Part shown: positions 1 through 9,200 of the stretch, piece after piece
Numbering within the stretch: the stretch's first letter is position 1
How the letters are laid out: each line of letters starts with the position of its first letter
Assembly (NCBI GenBank): GCA_038562555.1
Contig: JBCFBK010000035.1
Location: 1 to 61,150, forward strand
DNA length: 61,150 bases
From: JBCFBK01 sp038562555
GTDB lineage: Bacteria > Bacteroidota > Bacteroidia > Bacteroidales > Prolixibacteraceae
Direction of reading: 5' to 3'
The notes under the pieces: model-generated
What the model was told of the DNA's origin: nothing
Database searches by the model: none
The model's input: only the letters and a program-made list of their open reading frames with translations
Position numbers and translations under genes: made by a program

Positions 1-375
1 GGGGTAAATTCGCTGCTCGATGGCAACCTGAATAACTGGTGGCACTCGCAGTATGAAAACGGCGGTTCTACCCTGCCCCACTGGGTGGTCGTTGATCTGA
101 CTTCATCCAAAAGGATTTGCCGGATCGACTCCTGGCGAAGGCCGTGGAGCGGCGATGCCAAAACGGTGCAGTACTTTGTAAGTGACGACCCCAACCCGGC
201 TGCCGCTTCTTGGGTAAAGATTGCTGAAGGGGTATTCACATCGGGCGATAAGCTGACCATCGACATCGCCGATCCGGCCATAACCAGCCAGGGACGTTAC
301 CTGAAACTGGTTTTGCCCGACAGCAACCGGGCCCCGCACACCAGTATTGCCGAGATTACCCTGTACGGGAACTGA
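1..375 (+). CDS. C-terminal part of a secreted F5/8 type C (discoidin-like) domain protein, 5' end outside window
   Basis: The frame is open from base 1 and ends in TGA at 373-375, so only the last ~124 residues are present. They form a discoidin/CBM32-like jelly roll: a LLDGNLNNWWHSQY start, a VVVDL strand, a Trp/Arg-rich loop (SWRRPW) and a closing GRYLKLVLPDS...IAEITLYGN strand. Such domains end many SusD-adjacent surface lipoproteins and glycosidases of Bacteroidota and bind glycans. The catalytic or anchoring part, if any, lies upstream and cannot be judged. A strong terminator follows 130 bases downstream, so this is the last gene of its transcript. Confidence 0.8.
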   Translation, partial: GVNSLLDGNLNNWWHSQYENGGSTLPHWVVVDLTSSKRICRIDSWRRPWSGDAKTVQYFVSDDPNPAAASWVKIAEGVFTSGDKLTIDIADPAITSQGRYLKLVLPDSNRAPHTSIAEITLYGN

Positions 376-507
376 CATTCGGTATACCTGCCTCCGAAAG
401 GCGGGAATAAGAGCCTGCCGGTTCGCCTTAAAAGGCAGACCGGAATGGGTCGCCTGGGAAGAACAACCACTAACGGGTCTGGCTGCACCCTGTGCAGGCA
501 GTAGTTT

Positions 508-543
508 CAGGGCTCAATCCTTCGGGATTGGGCTCTGTTTTTT
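508..543 (+). terminator. Intrinsic terminator of the F5/8-domain gene
   Basis: A 13-bp stem (508-520 with 525-537, two G-U pairs) closes on a TTCG tetraloop and is followed by six T residues (538-543). This is a textbook rho-independent terminator for the plus-strand gene ending at 375. The 376-507 spacer holds smaller imperfect hairpins and no gene. Confidence 0.85.
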
Positions 544-560
544 ACCGGATGATCCGCAAT

Positions 561-758
561 TTATCCGATCGAAATCTCCAGACGTCTTCCCAGACCTGTC
601 TCAATTAACTTGTGAAAGGTGGAAATCTGAATATCGCTTTGTCCCCGTTCTATTCTTGAAATGTAACTCTTCTTTGTTCCTGTTCTTTTTGCCAGTTCGT
701 CCTGCGAGATCATGGCTTCCTTCCTTGCCTCTCTCGGCTCGTTGAATCCTTTCTCCAT
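561..758 (-). CDS. Short XRE-family HTH protein, antitoxin-like, probably internally deleted
   Basis: A 65-residue protein with a Cro/C1-type helix-turn-helix: SQDELAKRTGTKKSYISRIE (recognition helix around residues 28-37) and a closing GLGRRLEISIG strand. HigA/antitoxin-like Bacteroidota proteins with the same ends (MEKGFNEP... and ...LGRRLEISI) normally carry about 25-30 more residues between the NEP segment and the EARKEA helix. Here the two are joined directly, which I read as an in-frame deletion. No RelE/HigB-type toxin is encoded next to it. It may still bind DNA, but it looks like the orphaned, shortened remnant of a toxin-antitoxin pair. Confidence 0.6.
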   Translation of the reverse strand: MEKGFNEPREARKEAMISQDELAKRTGTKKSYISRIERGQSDIQISTFHKLIETGLGRRLEISIG

Positions 759-854
759 AAAGTCCGCCGAAAAAATGTAAAAGTCAGGAAAATGAAACGA
801 ATAGCCATGCAGCAGTTAGCGTCCTGGAAGAACAAAAAAACCGCAAAGTGAAAT

Positions 855-885
855 TAAAAAGGCCGCCCGTCGGGACAGCCTCTCT
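855..885 (-). terminator. Terminator of the blaI-M56 operon
   Basis: An imperfect hairpin (861-880, GGCcGCCC against GGGaCaGCC) lies 20 bases past the M56 stop. On the minus strand it is followed by TTTTTAATTTC. The same hairpin family recurs at 33701-33727 and 40391-40420. Confidence 0.65.
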
Positions 886-903
886 TTGGTTTTCTGTTAT
901 CTT

Positions 904-2409
904 TTATTTTTTCTTCTTCGTTGTAATGATGATGACGCCGTTTTCGCCCTCTTTGCCATAGATGCTTGTGCCGCTTTCGTCTTTCAGGACTGAAATCGAC
1001 TCGATGCTTTCGGCCGGCGGCATCAGCTTATTCGTCATCCCTTTTTTCATTCTCACCCCGTCAATAATGAGTAAGGGATTAATGGTATCTTTTCCGGTGT
1101 GGGTTATGATAACAGGTGATTGCCTAATATCTACTTTTACATTAACCGAATCTTTAGGTAACTCCCTGATCTCGACTTTTGTCTTGACCCTGTTGTCGAC
1201 TACTACCCTGACATCAGTTTTCACCTTGACCGAATCCTGATGAATGACTTTTGGTTTCGCACCATAGCCAACCACCTCGACATGCGTTGTTCCCGGGGCT
1301 TTATTCAGTTGAACGTCGATCCGGGATTGTGTGCCCACGGCGACTTCCTCTACCTGATATCCGGGAAGCTGATAGACCAGCGTGGCGTCGTGATCTTCAA
1401 GTTTTATAAGATAATTTCCCTCCCGGTCGGTAATGGTGCCAACCTGCTTGCCCTCTACAAGGACGGCAACCATGGCGATCGGCTTCCCGGTCTCTTTGCT
1501 GGTGACCCTTCCGGAAATCGTTTTAGTTTCGGGACTGTATGCTTCGGCCCTGAATTCGCGGTTCGAAAGCGTTATAACCAGCAACGTTAAAAGCGGCAGA
1601 AGCAGAAATTTTCTGACCATTCCATTGTTTTTGTGTTTTGTTTTCATCATGATAATCCTGTTTTTTAATTGTGATCCGTTTAATGCGGTTAAAAATGGCG
1701 GCACTCCGCTTTTTCCGGCAAGTGTTACCATGGCCAGTTGGTAACTTTGCCGGTCAGCATGCCTGATCACGCAATCGTCGGTCAGGAACTCCAGATTGTT
1801 CTTGACGGCGTCTTTCATCAACCAGGCAAACGGGTTAAACCATTGAAAGAGAAATAGGAGTTCTGCAATACAAACATCGATGGTATGTTGTTCTTCTACA
1901 TGAATCTGTTCATGCTGAAGGATCATATTCAGATAAGGACTTTTCAGCGTATCGGAAGGAAGAATGATCTTACGAAAATAAGTGAAAGGATGAATATCCT
2001 CGTCCGAAACCAGGCAGGAAACGCCGTTCAGATGCGCTCCGCGCGCTCTGCTTATCAGCACCATCGCCCGCAAATGTCCGGCGGCCAAACGGATCAGAAA
2101 AATAAATGATCCGAAGATAAAAACTGCGGCCATAATCTGTTCCCAGGAGTATATCTCCCAAAAGAAACGGATAACAGTCTCCGGAGAAGTTTGTACCGGC
2201 TGAACCGGAATGTTCAGCCTTGCCGGTACCGGGGGTGCATCAACCTGAAACGTGATGAGCGGAATGAAATAGCTGATCAGCATCGATCCCGCCAAATAGA
2301 TCCGGTTAAACCGGAAATACTTCCTCTTTTCAAAGAGCAGCAGGTAGGCCAGGTAAAATGCCGCGAGTGCAATTGATACACGAAGCAGGTAAAGCATCAG
2401 ATTTTCCAT
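904..2409 (-). CDS. M56 (BlaR1/MecR1-like) membrane peptidase with carboxypeptidase-like and TonB-plug-like C-terminal tail
   Basis: A 501-residue sensor peptidase of the inner membrane. The N-terminal third has hydrophobic segments (about 5-25, 38-55, 92-110) and the zinc motif HEQIH (His166, Glu167, His170), then EEQHTIDV and further hydrophobic segments (about 178-197 and 265-282). There is no penicillin-binding sensor domain as in classical BlaR1. Instead residues ~295-370 resemble a CarboxypepD_reg-like sandwich (TISGRVTSKETGKPIAMVAV), and the end (LIIDGVRMK...SIESISVLKDESGTSIYGKEGENGVIIITTKKK) copies the SusC plug-domain signature. It is encoded 48 bases after the BlaI-type repressor and very likely forms a repressor/protease signalling pair with it. 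The inducing signal is unknown; envelope stress or TonB-system status is a guess. Confidence 0.85.
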   Translation of the reverse strand: MENLMLYLLRVSIALAAFYLAYLLLFEKRKYFRFNRIYLAGSMLISYFIPLITFQVDAPPVPARLNIPVQPVQTSPETVIRFFWEIYSWEQIMAAVFIFGSFIFLIRLAAGHLRAMVLISRARGAHLNGVSCLVSDEDIHPFTYFRKIILPSDTLKSPYLNMILQHEQIHVEEQHTIDVCIAELLFLFQWFNPFAWLMKDAVKNNLEFLTDDCVIRHADRQSYQLAMVTLAGKSGVPPFLTALNGSQLKNRIIMMKTKHKNNGMVRKFLLLPLLTLLVITLSNREFRAEAYSPETKTISGRVTSKETGKPIAMVAVLVEGKQVGTITDREGNYLIKLEDHDATLVYQLPGYQVEEVAVGTQSRIDVQLNKAPGTTHVEVVGYGAKPKVIHQDSVKVKTDVRVVVDNRVKTKVEIRELPKDSVNVKVDIRQSPVIITHTGKDTINPLLIIDGVRMKKGMTNKLMPPAESIESISVLKDESGTSIYGKEGENGVIIITTKKKK

Positions 2410-2457
2410 AATAAAGTACAGTGAAATAAGTGTCGTGTGGTTTCTGTTCTCTTGACC

Positions 2458-2817
2458 TTAGTCTTCTTTCTTAATGAGCTGGATGAGTTCTTCCAGTTGT
2501 TCTGCCGTCAACCCCTTTTCTTTGACAAAAAAAGCGACCGCATTCTGATAGGAATTGTCAAAATAGTCTTTCACCACCTGACTCATAAAGCTTTTGCGAT
2601 ATTCTTCCCTCGAAAGCAGCGGAAAGTATTCGTAGGTATTGCCATAGGGCATGAACCCGATCAGGCCTTTGTCCTGCAGCAGGCGCACAAGCGATGAAAT
2701 GGTATTGTAATGCGGCTTGGGGTCGGGGTATTCGGCAATGATGTCCTTTACAAAAGCTTTCTTCAGCTTCCACATAATTTTCATCAGTTCTTCTTCTTTG
2801 CGGGTCAGCTTTTTCAT
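2458..2817 (-). CDS. BlaI/MecI/CopY-family transcriptional repressor
   Basis: A 119-residue winged-helix repressor starting MKKLTRKEEELMKIMWKLKK. It contains the PHYNTISSLVRLLQDKGL recognition helix and the dimerising C-terminal half (AVAFFVKEKGLTAEQLEELI). In the family, cleavage by the cognate M56 peptidase lifts repression. I chose ATG 2817 over an in-frame start 21 residues upstream because homologues begin at this MKKLT segment and the longer form would run into the operator region. It is the first gene of a two-gene unit with the M56 peptidase and faces three palindromes at 2859-2914, so autoregulation is expected. Confidence 0.9.
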   Translation of the reverse strand: MKKLTRKEEELMKIMWKLKKAFVKDIIAEYPDPKPHYNTISSLVRLLQDKGLIGFMPYGNTYEYFPLLSREEYRKSFMSQVVKDYFDNSYQNAVAFFVKEKGLTAEQLEELIQLIKKED

Positions 2818-2849
2818 TCCGGTATTGTTTGAGATGATTAATAACGACA

Positions 2850-2880
2850 CGAAGGTACAACTGAAAAACCAGTTCTGCAA
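2850..2880 (-). promoter_or_regulatory. Predicted promoter of the blaI-M56 unit
   Basis: On the minus strand TTG (2878-2880) lies 20 bases upstream of TACCTTCG (2850-2857). This matches the Bacteroidota -33/-7 pattern (TTTG, TAnnTTTG) with one mismatch in the -7 box. It sits 33 bases before the ATG and is overlapped by the operator palindromes. Confidence 0.5.
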
Positions 2881-2914
2881 CTGATTTTTCAGTTTATAAA
2901 CTGATTTTTCAGTT
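2859..2914. promoter_or_regulatory. Three phased operator palindromes for the BlaI-type repressor
   Basis: Three 16-bp inverted repeats start at 2859, 2879 and 2899, exactly 20 bp apart. Copies 2 and 3 are identical (AACTGAttttTCAGTT) and copy 1 is AACTGaaaaacCAGTT. The spacers are only 4 bp. The array covers the -33 element and reaches the edge of the -7 box. BlaI-family dimers bind short inverted repeats over their own promoter, so these are the likely operators. The rest of the 2818-3140 spacer holds nothing else I can name. Confidence 0.75.
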
Positions 2915-3140
2915 AATAATCGTTAAACCTTCACCTGCCGGCGACGCAATTCACTATTAACAAGACCGTTTAACTATGGTACAGGGATATAAAAAATTCC
3001 CGGCCATGTTATGGGTGTCGATGCCATAGAATGATTTCTCCGAAGCTTTTTTATGAAATTTTAATTCTCTGCCTCACGAAATGCTCTGGTTTAAAATAAT
3101 ATTTATAATTTTATGTTACGTTTTCAACTAACCCTGATTT

Positions 3141-4781
3141 ATGAAACGAACGTTGTTGAATGCCCTGTTGACCGGTTTGGCGTTAATTCTGTGTCACTGC
3201 AAGGAAGAAACAATTATTTTACCTTCACCGTCCATCGAAATTTCAGGCGTTACCAATACCGGGCTAAGCTCATTCAAGCTCAGCGTTACTATTCAAAAAG
3301 GTGAGGGCCAAACGATTGAAGAAGCAGCGTTGATACTTGAAGATGCCACCGTTCCCGGCGGAGAAGCGCTCACCTTTAAAATCGACCTGCCATCGCTACA
3401 GGAACAAGCGGTTGAAACAAATATCAATACCGGGCAGTTGAATCATGATTTTATCGTTGAAGCCGTCTTAAAAACCGATCACTACACCTATCGGAGTGAA
3501 AAAAAAATGATCCGCTCGCCGAAAAATAATTATTCTCCCTGGTTTTTAACTGACAATCTGTATGCTATTCCTGATGAAAATATCGGTCTTGTCATGAATC
3601 CGGGAGATATCTTTTCAATCATCGTCGATTATAACCGAAAATTCATCCCGGGTGAGCTGGTCGTGAAATTAAACGACAACTATCTTACTGATGCATCAAT
3701 AGATTTTAACAATGGTTCTTACGGGTCGAACGGCATTTCGTCGTATGGTACGGTGAAAGTGCCAAAAGCAGTGCCTCCGGGTATATATTCCGTTGATTTA
3801 TACCTCGACGGGCATCATTTTGTTTTCCCCGCCAGGATTAAACTCCTGTTTGGATACTGGAACGGTTCACTTCTGCAATTTTCGGGCGAAAAGAGAGGAG
3901 ATTATTCGTCGTTCTTAATAAACGGCAAACTCTATCTGGTCGGGGGAAGCTTTTCTAACACAGCACTTAACTTTTCACCTGTCTGGGAATATAACTTCAC
4001 CACGGAGGCATGGAACAGAAAAAGTAATTTTCCGCATCCGAACCCCGGCAATCAGTCGTGGCTGCAGGATACTGAAATCCTGCCTTACCGGTTGCAAACC
4101 GGAAGCACCGGCTATGTGCTGACCAGGTATTCCCAAAAAGTCGAATTATGGAAGTATGCAACGGCAAACGACAGTTGGGAAAAGATCTCGGATTACCCCG
4201 GAACCGGGGAGCAACATCTGGTCGCATTTGTCCTCGGCGATTACCTATACGCCGGGGGAGGAACCAACTACGATCCGTCAAGCGGCACAGTGACGAACCC
4301 AACCGAATTCTTCCGGATCAATCTGAATACGCTTCAATGGGAAAGAAAAAACGATTTGCCCGTCACACTTGCCGCAAATTATAATCTCCCTGTTTGTACC
4401 AGCGGGAACAAAGCTTACGCTGTCGACCCCGACCGGATGTTCCGGGAATACGATGCGGCGACAGACCAATGGAAACAAAAAACAGAATTTCCGGGCCCCT
4501 GGAGGGACAGGTCTCAGATGGTGTCGCAGGGGGACGACCTGTATCTGATTGGCGGTGAAATTAACAACTCCTGGTCCCGCCCGCTGAAAGACTTCTGGAA
4601 GTATTCGCCGGGGCAGGATCAATGGGAGCAACTGGCATTTTTGCAGAATTATCTCAGCCGGGGGATAGCCTTCAGTTATCAGAATCAGATCTATGCCGGC
4701 CTCGGATACCTTCCCGGCGGATATGACAACGGTTACCCAAACCAGTATCTTTATCGATTTGTACCTGAAAAAATGGAATAG
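3141..4781 (+). CDS. Kelch-repeat surface lipoprotein
   Basis: A 546-residue protein with a type II signal peptide (MKRTLLNALLTGLALILCHC, lipid Cys about residue 20). Residues ~30-240 form two beta-rich Ig/IPT-like segments of unknown role. From ~250 on there are kelch-type beta-propeller blades, each marked by a GG or GA doublet and a W six to twelve residues later, e.g. GKLYLVGGSF...TEAWNRKS, GDYLYAGGGT...LQWERKND, DDLYLIGGEI...DQWEQLAF. Kelch propellers bind proteins or sugars. The stop codon abuts the start of the next lipoprotein, so both are co-transcribed. No catalytic signature is visible, and a binding or adhesion role is an inference. Confidence 0.75.
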   Translation: MKRTLLNALLTGLALILCHCKEETIILPSPSIEISGVTNTGLSSFKLSVTIQKGEGQTIEEAALILEDATVPGGEALTFKIDLPSLQEQAVETNINTGQLNHDFIVEAVLKTDHYTYRSEKKMIRSPKNNYSPWFLTDNLYAIPDENIGLVMNPGDIFSIIVDYNRKFIPGELVVKLNDNYLTDASIDFNNGSYGSNGISSYGTVKVPKAVPPGIYSVDLYLDGHHFVFPARIKLLFGYWNGSLLQFSGEKRGDYSSFLINGKLYLVGGSFSNTALNFSPVWEYNFTTEAWNRKSNFPHPNPGNQSWLQDTEILPYRLQTGSTGYVLTRYSQKVELWKYATANDSWEKISDYPGTGEQHLVAFVLGDYLYAGGGTNYDPSSGTVTNPTEFFRINLNTLQWERKNDLPVTLAANYNLPVCTSGNKAYAVDPDRMFREYDAATDQWKQKTEFPGPWRDRSQMVSQGDDLYLIGGEINNSWSRPLKDFWKYSPGQDQWEQLAFLQNYLSRGIAFSYQNQIYAGLGYLPGGYDNGYPNQYLYRFVPEKME

Positions 4782-6200
4782 ATGGAGCACCATATAAGCA
4801 AGCTAACAATAGCCATCGTTGTTGCGGTGAGCCTGTTTTTTCAAAATGGCTGCACGAAAACGGAGTATGTCACGGAAGCGCCCGCAGATGCAGATACCAC
4901 TTTGGCTCCGGGAGTCTTCTTTGTTGCCGTGATGTGGGCGGAAGATACGAAAATTCAAATCAGTTGGAGTATCCCCGACGATGACGACCTGCAATCGTTC
5001 GAAGTGGGACTGAATGATTCGGTCATTGCGTATGACCTGGACAAGACACTCAGCACCTACACGATACCAAACCTTAAACCCGATACCGAGTATCAGCTTT
5101 CAGTTGTGGCGCGGGATCAGTCCTTAAACGCCACGGTCGCTAAAACGACAGCAAAAACAAGGCTTTCATTCGTTAAGTCTATTCGAAAACTGGAGCCGGG
5201 TTACAAGGATTTTCAGTTTGAACGTTCAATTAAAACTTCCGATGGCGGATTCCTCATCGAAGGCCGGGGTACAAACTACCCAGATAGGTCGCCATTCCGG
5301 GATTTCATGATCAAACTGAACGCAGCTTATTCAATCGAATGGAAAAAAGAATATGGCGATTGGTCCGCTTCAGCTACATACGGGCTGCCATCTCTCTGCG
5401 AATGTCCTGACGGAGGTTATTTACTGACGCACAGGCTCGCGCTGACTAAATTAGACGCGCTCGGCGAAATTCAATGGACGACCCTCTTTCCTGACGAATA
5501 CCGGATCGCTGAGCTTTCTTCATCGGTTTATGATGCTTCGGGAGATATAATCACCGTCGGTAATTCCGACCGTAACCGGCCCAACGGACCCGTTGGTATT
5601 GAGTATTTCATCATGAAGTTATCATCTTCGGGAGACGAACGCTGGCACAAATACGGAGGACAATACAACACCAATTATCCCAGAGCTGTTTACACCCTGA
5701 AGGACAATTCCCTCCTCATTGCAGGTACATGCCGGGAATTTTTCTGGACCATGCGAACAAATGAAGCGGGCGACGAACTGACCAGCAGCGTGTTTCCAAA
5801 TAATTACAGTACATACGACTCCCCACGCTCTGCATACCTGGATGCCCATGAAAACTTAATCCTCTTTGGCGGAACAGCCAGTCCGCGCGCCCTTAAGGTT
5901 GACCGGAACGGGAAGATCTTATGGGACATCTATTCCGGACTCGCAGACTACCATTCATACAGCTTTTTCGGCCCCTATGGTACGACAACAACAGGCGATC
6001 TTCTGGTCATTGAAACCAACGACAGAGGGATTTCGCTGAATGTCCTCTCTCCTGATGGAAACATCAGCAGGATTAAAACCTTCGAAGATTACCGGAAGAT
6101 CATGATGTTGAAGGAAAACCCGGAAGGCTATTACGAAATGCTTTCTTCTGACGGCCATCTCTATACCCTGGACAAAGACGGGTTTTCCGGGACAAATTGA
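4782..6200 (+). CDS. Lipoprotein with fibronectin type III domain and a propeller-like C-terminal region
   Basis: A 472-residue protein with a lipoprotein signal peptide ending FFQNGC (Cys ~25). A fibronectin type III domain covers ~40-125 (ISWSIPDDDDLQSFEVGL...LKPDTEYQLSVVARD). The remaining ~340 residues contain repeats of the form GGFLIEGRG, GGYLLTHR, GDIITVGNS and NSLLIAGT with D-G or W-K turns, the pattern of secreted beta-propellers that follow one fact per blade. The ATG directly follows the stop of the kelch gene (no gap), so translational coupling is likely. The gene converges on the rhamnosidase with only 14 bases between stops. The ligand is unknown. Confidence 0.7.
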   Translation: MEHHISKLTIAIVVAVSLFFQNGCTKTEYVTEAPADADTTLAPGVFFVAVMWAEDTKIQISWSIPDDDDLQSFEVGLNDSVIAYDLDKTLSTYTIPNLKPDTEYQLSVVARDQSLNATVAKTTAKTRLSFVKSIRKLEPGYKDFQFERSIKTSDGGFLIEGRGTNYPDRSPFRDFMIKLNAAYSIEWKKEYGDWSASATYGLPSLCECPDGGYLLTHRLALTKLDALGEIQWTTLFPDEYRIAELSSSVYDASGDIITVGNSDRNRPNGPVGIEYFIMKLSSSGDERWHKYGGQYNTNYPRAVYTLKDNSLLIAGTCREFFWTMRTNEAGDELTSSVFPNNYSTYDSPRSAYLDAHENLILFGGTASPRALKVDRNGKILWDIYSGLADYHSYSFFGPYGTTTTGDLLVIETNDRGISLNVLSPDGNISRIKTFEDYRKIMMLKENPEGYYEMLSSDGHLYTLDKDGFSGTN

Positions 6201-6214
6201 TCGGCAGGAACAAC

Positions 6215-9200
6215 TTATGCCTCAGCCGGCGCCCCAATCAGGGTAACCGGCCCCAGCAGACCAGACGGAAGCAAAGGGGCATCGCTTTTAAACACGATGT
6301 TGGTGTTGGTCAGGCGTTTTTCGGGCGGGAGCGCGGCATCGCCGATGAGCCGGTTTGGCCAGAGATTGATCACCTCGACTTCAAGTTCGTTACGCCCGGG
6401 CCTCACCGCTTCTGACAGATTCACCCGCCAGGGTGAAGTCCACACGATACCCAGATTCTTCCCGTTCAGTTTTACCCGGGCAATATTTTTCACGACGCCC
6501 AGGTCAAGAAATAAGCCGCTTGCCTGATCAGGCTTCTCATGCAGATCGAAGCTGGTGATATATGCAGCCTTTCCCGAATAATACCGGATCCGCTCATCGG
6601 GGTGGGCCGACCAATCCTGCAGCGCGTTGAACTGAACCGATTCCGGACCTCCCCATGAGGTGTCGAACTTCACAGTCCACGGACCCGCGATTTCCTGCAG
6701 CCGGCGTAAACGGGAAGGATCCTGCCAAAGCCATGCCTGGTCTTGCCGGGCCGGTTCAGTTGACTTTTGAGGAAAGATCACGAAGACCGACTGAAATTCT
6801 TCGAAATGAAGCGCCAGGCTGATCCGGCCACCGGCCTCCTTAAAGGACGGATGGACAACCGCTCCGCTCACGGCATCCCAAATCTCCGGCCGGCGACCTT
6901 TTTGCCGGAACAGGCAGGTTGTTTTGGCCGGCTGTTTTTTCCTGTTGGCCACCAGGTAGATCTCCGCTTCGGGAGTGCTGCGGTGTATAAAATCGATCCA
7001 TTCGTCATCGCCGCTGTATTCGAAATCGGGTTTTACCTCATCTTCCAGCAGCACGTCACGAACGGCTTTGCCCTCATAAATCCGGCCTTTACCAAAGCGG
7101 TTCATCGTTACCTGCTTACCATCGACCGGTCCCCAGACTTCACGGGCAATCTCTGCGATTTCACGGTCACATTGGGGATAGTTTTTCAAACCGGAATCGG
7201 TCAGCGGCCGGGGTCCGATAACGGTCGCCCCCCCTTTTACCAGTTCTTTGATCTTCTGTATCACCGGCAAAGGCATCCGGCTTAATTGCGGAAGCACCAG
7301 CACCCGGTAGCGCATGCCGTCGGGCAGCACAAGCTGCCTGTCTTTTACCGCCAGCCGGGTCAGCAATACTTCTTCGTTGCACACGTCATAATCGTACCCT
7401 TTCCCCAGCTCAGGCTTAACCTGTTTCTGTTCAACCAGATTTGGCGCGGCATCGCCGTTATAAAAGAGCACATCGGCCACGAACATGCCCGACTGAAGCA
7501 GATGCTGACACCGGGCCACGTAATCGAAAAAAGGGCCCGCCATTTCCCACCAGGTCACATTCGGGTTGAAGTGCGTGCCGGCACCGTATTCATAGCCGGG
7601 TTTTCCATCGGACGGGCGCGTAGCGGTAGAGGTATGGATGGCGATCCGGTTGATGCCTTCACAAAAAGCTCTGTCGAGCGACTGTTTGAGCGAACCGGGA
7701 TAGTCCATCCAGTGCCTCATCGTTGTAAACGCTTCGGCGGAGGCCGTTTTCTTCCCGTAAATATGTGCTGCCGATGCAACCATTTTCGTGACTTTATTCT
7801 GACCAAAATCCAGACGTGAAACACCATACGATTTGTCGTCGGTCAGCGTTGACTGATCTTCATGGTTGGGGCCCAGCCAGAATTCGCCCATCGGCAGGTC
7901 GCTGCGCCCCAGGTTCTTCAGTCCGTCGAGGCAAATCGTCCCCGACCGGCTCGGCCCGGCCGCTTCGTTTTGTACAAGCAGACCCTGTTCGTGACACAGT
8001 TCGGCAAAACGCTGATAGTGTTCGTCGGCCATACAGTCGGCGATGGTTTTGCGGTAGTCGGTCAGAAAGCGGTCTGACATTTCAGCGCTTCCAATGAGAT
8101 AACCCCGCAAAACCGGCAGGTAAGGGGTGGCGTCGTAACCCCGGTAGTCCCTGAATTTATCCAGGATCCGGCCGGTCCAGTTGGGGAATCCGTCCTCGAA
8201 GCTGTCGTCGCAAAAGTACTTCGGCTTCGCTCCCACTTTGGCGGCTTCGTCCAGACAGATTTTGCCGAAGTTTTCAAATTGCAGTTCGACGCCTTTGCGG
8301 TCGAACCAGTCGATCGACAGGCCATCGGCCTCGGGTTGGGCAATCATCAGCCGCGAGCCTGTCATGCGGTGCCCGGTGCGAATGATCGTCCAGCTTCCTT
8401 CCGGGACGTCCCAGTCCAGGTAGCCTTCGCTGTTCACTTTCGAAGTCAGGTCAATCACGTTACTAAGCGGAACAGGCTGATCGTTTGGATCATGCTGCCA
8501 CGGCGTCCGGGTCGGGTTCATCACGTTAACCGCCAGGGCAAAATTGCTGGCATCGCGGCGGTTGGATTTGGCATCCAGCACTTTGGCCCTTTCGCCGCTG
8601 ATGCGGGAAGCCTGCTGATCCGGATTCAAAAAAGCCACCACGGCGGTGTCGCGGTAATCGAGTTTTTCGAGGGGGAGGTCAATATAATCCTTGTATCCCG
8701 GGGGATTGAAGACCTTGTCGTAGCCGTCGCGGTTGCCCGGAAGCGGTAGTTTGCCGAAGAACTTTTGCGGTCCCTTCACATCAAGCTGCGACTGCAGATA
8801 CCAGCGTCCTGAATTTTCGGGTGTGATCCAGGGGCCACCCATGCACCAGCCCGAGCTAAGATTAATACCCACGGCAATGTTGAGCCTTTTTGCTTCGGCC
8901 ATGGCATGGCGGTACAGCGCTTTCCACTCGTCCGAAAAAAGTTTCGCCCCCTGGGGAAACGGAACGCCTCCCAGTCCGCCGGCCGAATTCACCAGCAACA
9001 CCTCGCCCATGCCCTTTGCCCGGAACTCTTCCAGGTCGCGCGTGATCCCGTCCTTGTTAACCAGTCCGTTGAACCACCACCAGTAGCAGGACGACTTCAC
9101 CTCGTCGGACGGAGACATAAATCCCTGCAAAAGCCGGGTTGGTCTGATGCCGGCTGATCCCGCCAGACTGCTGATTGGAAAAACACTCAGACTGGCCGCC

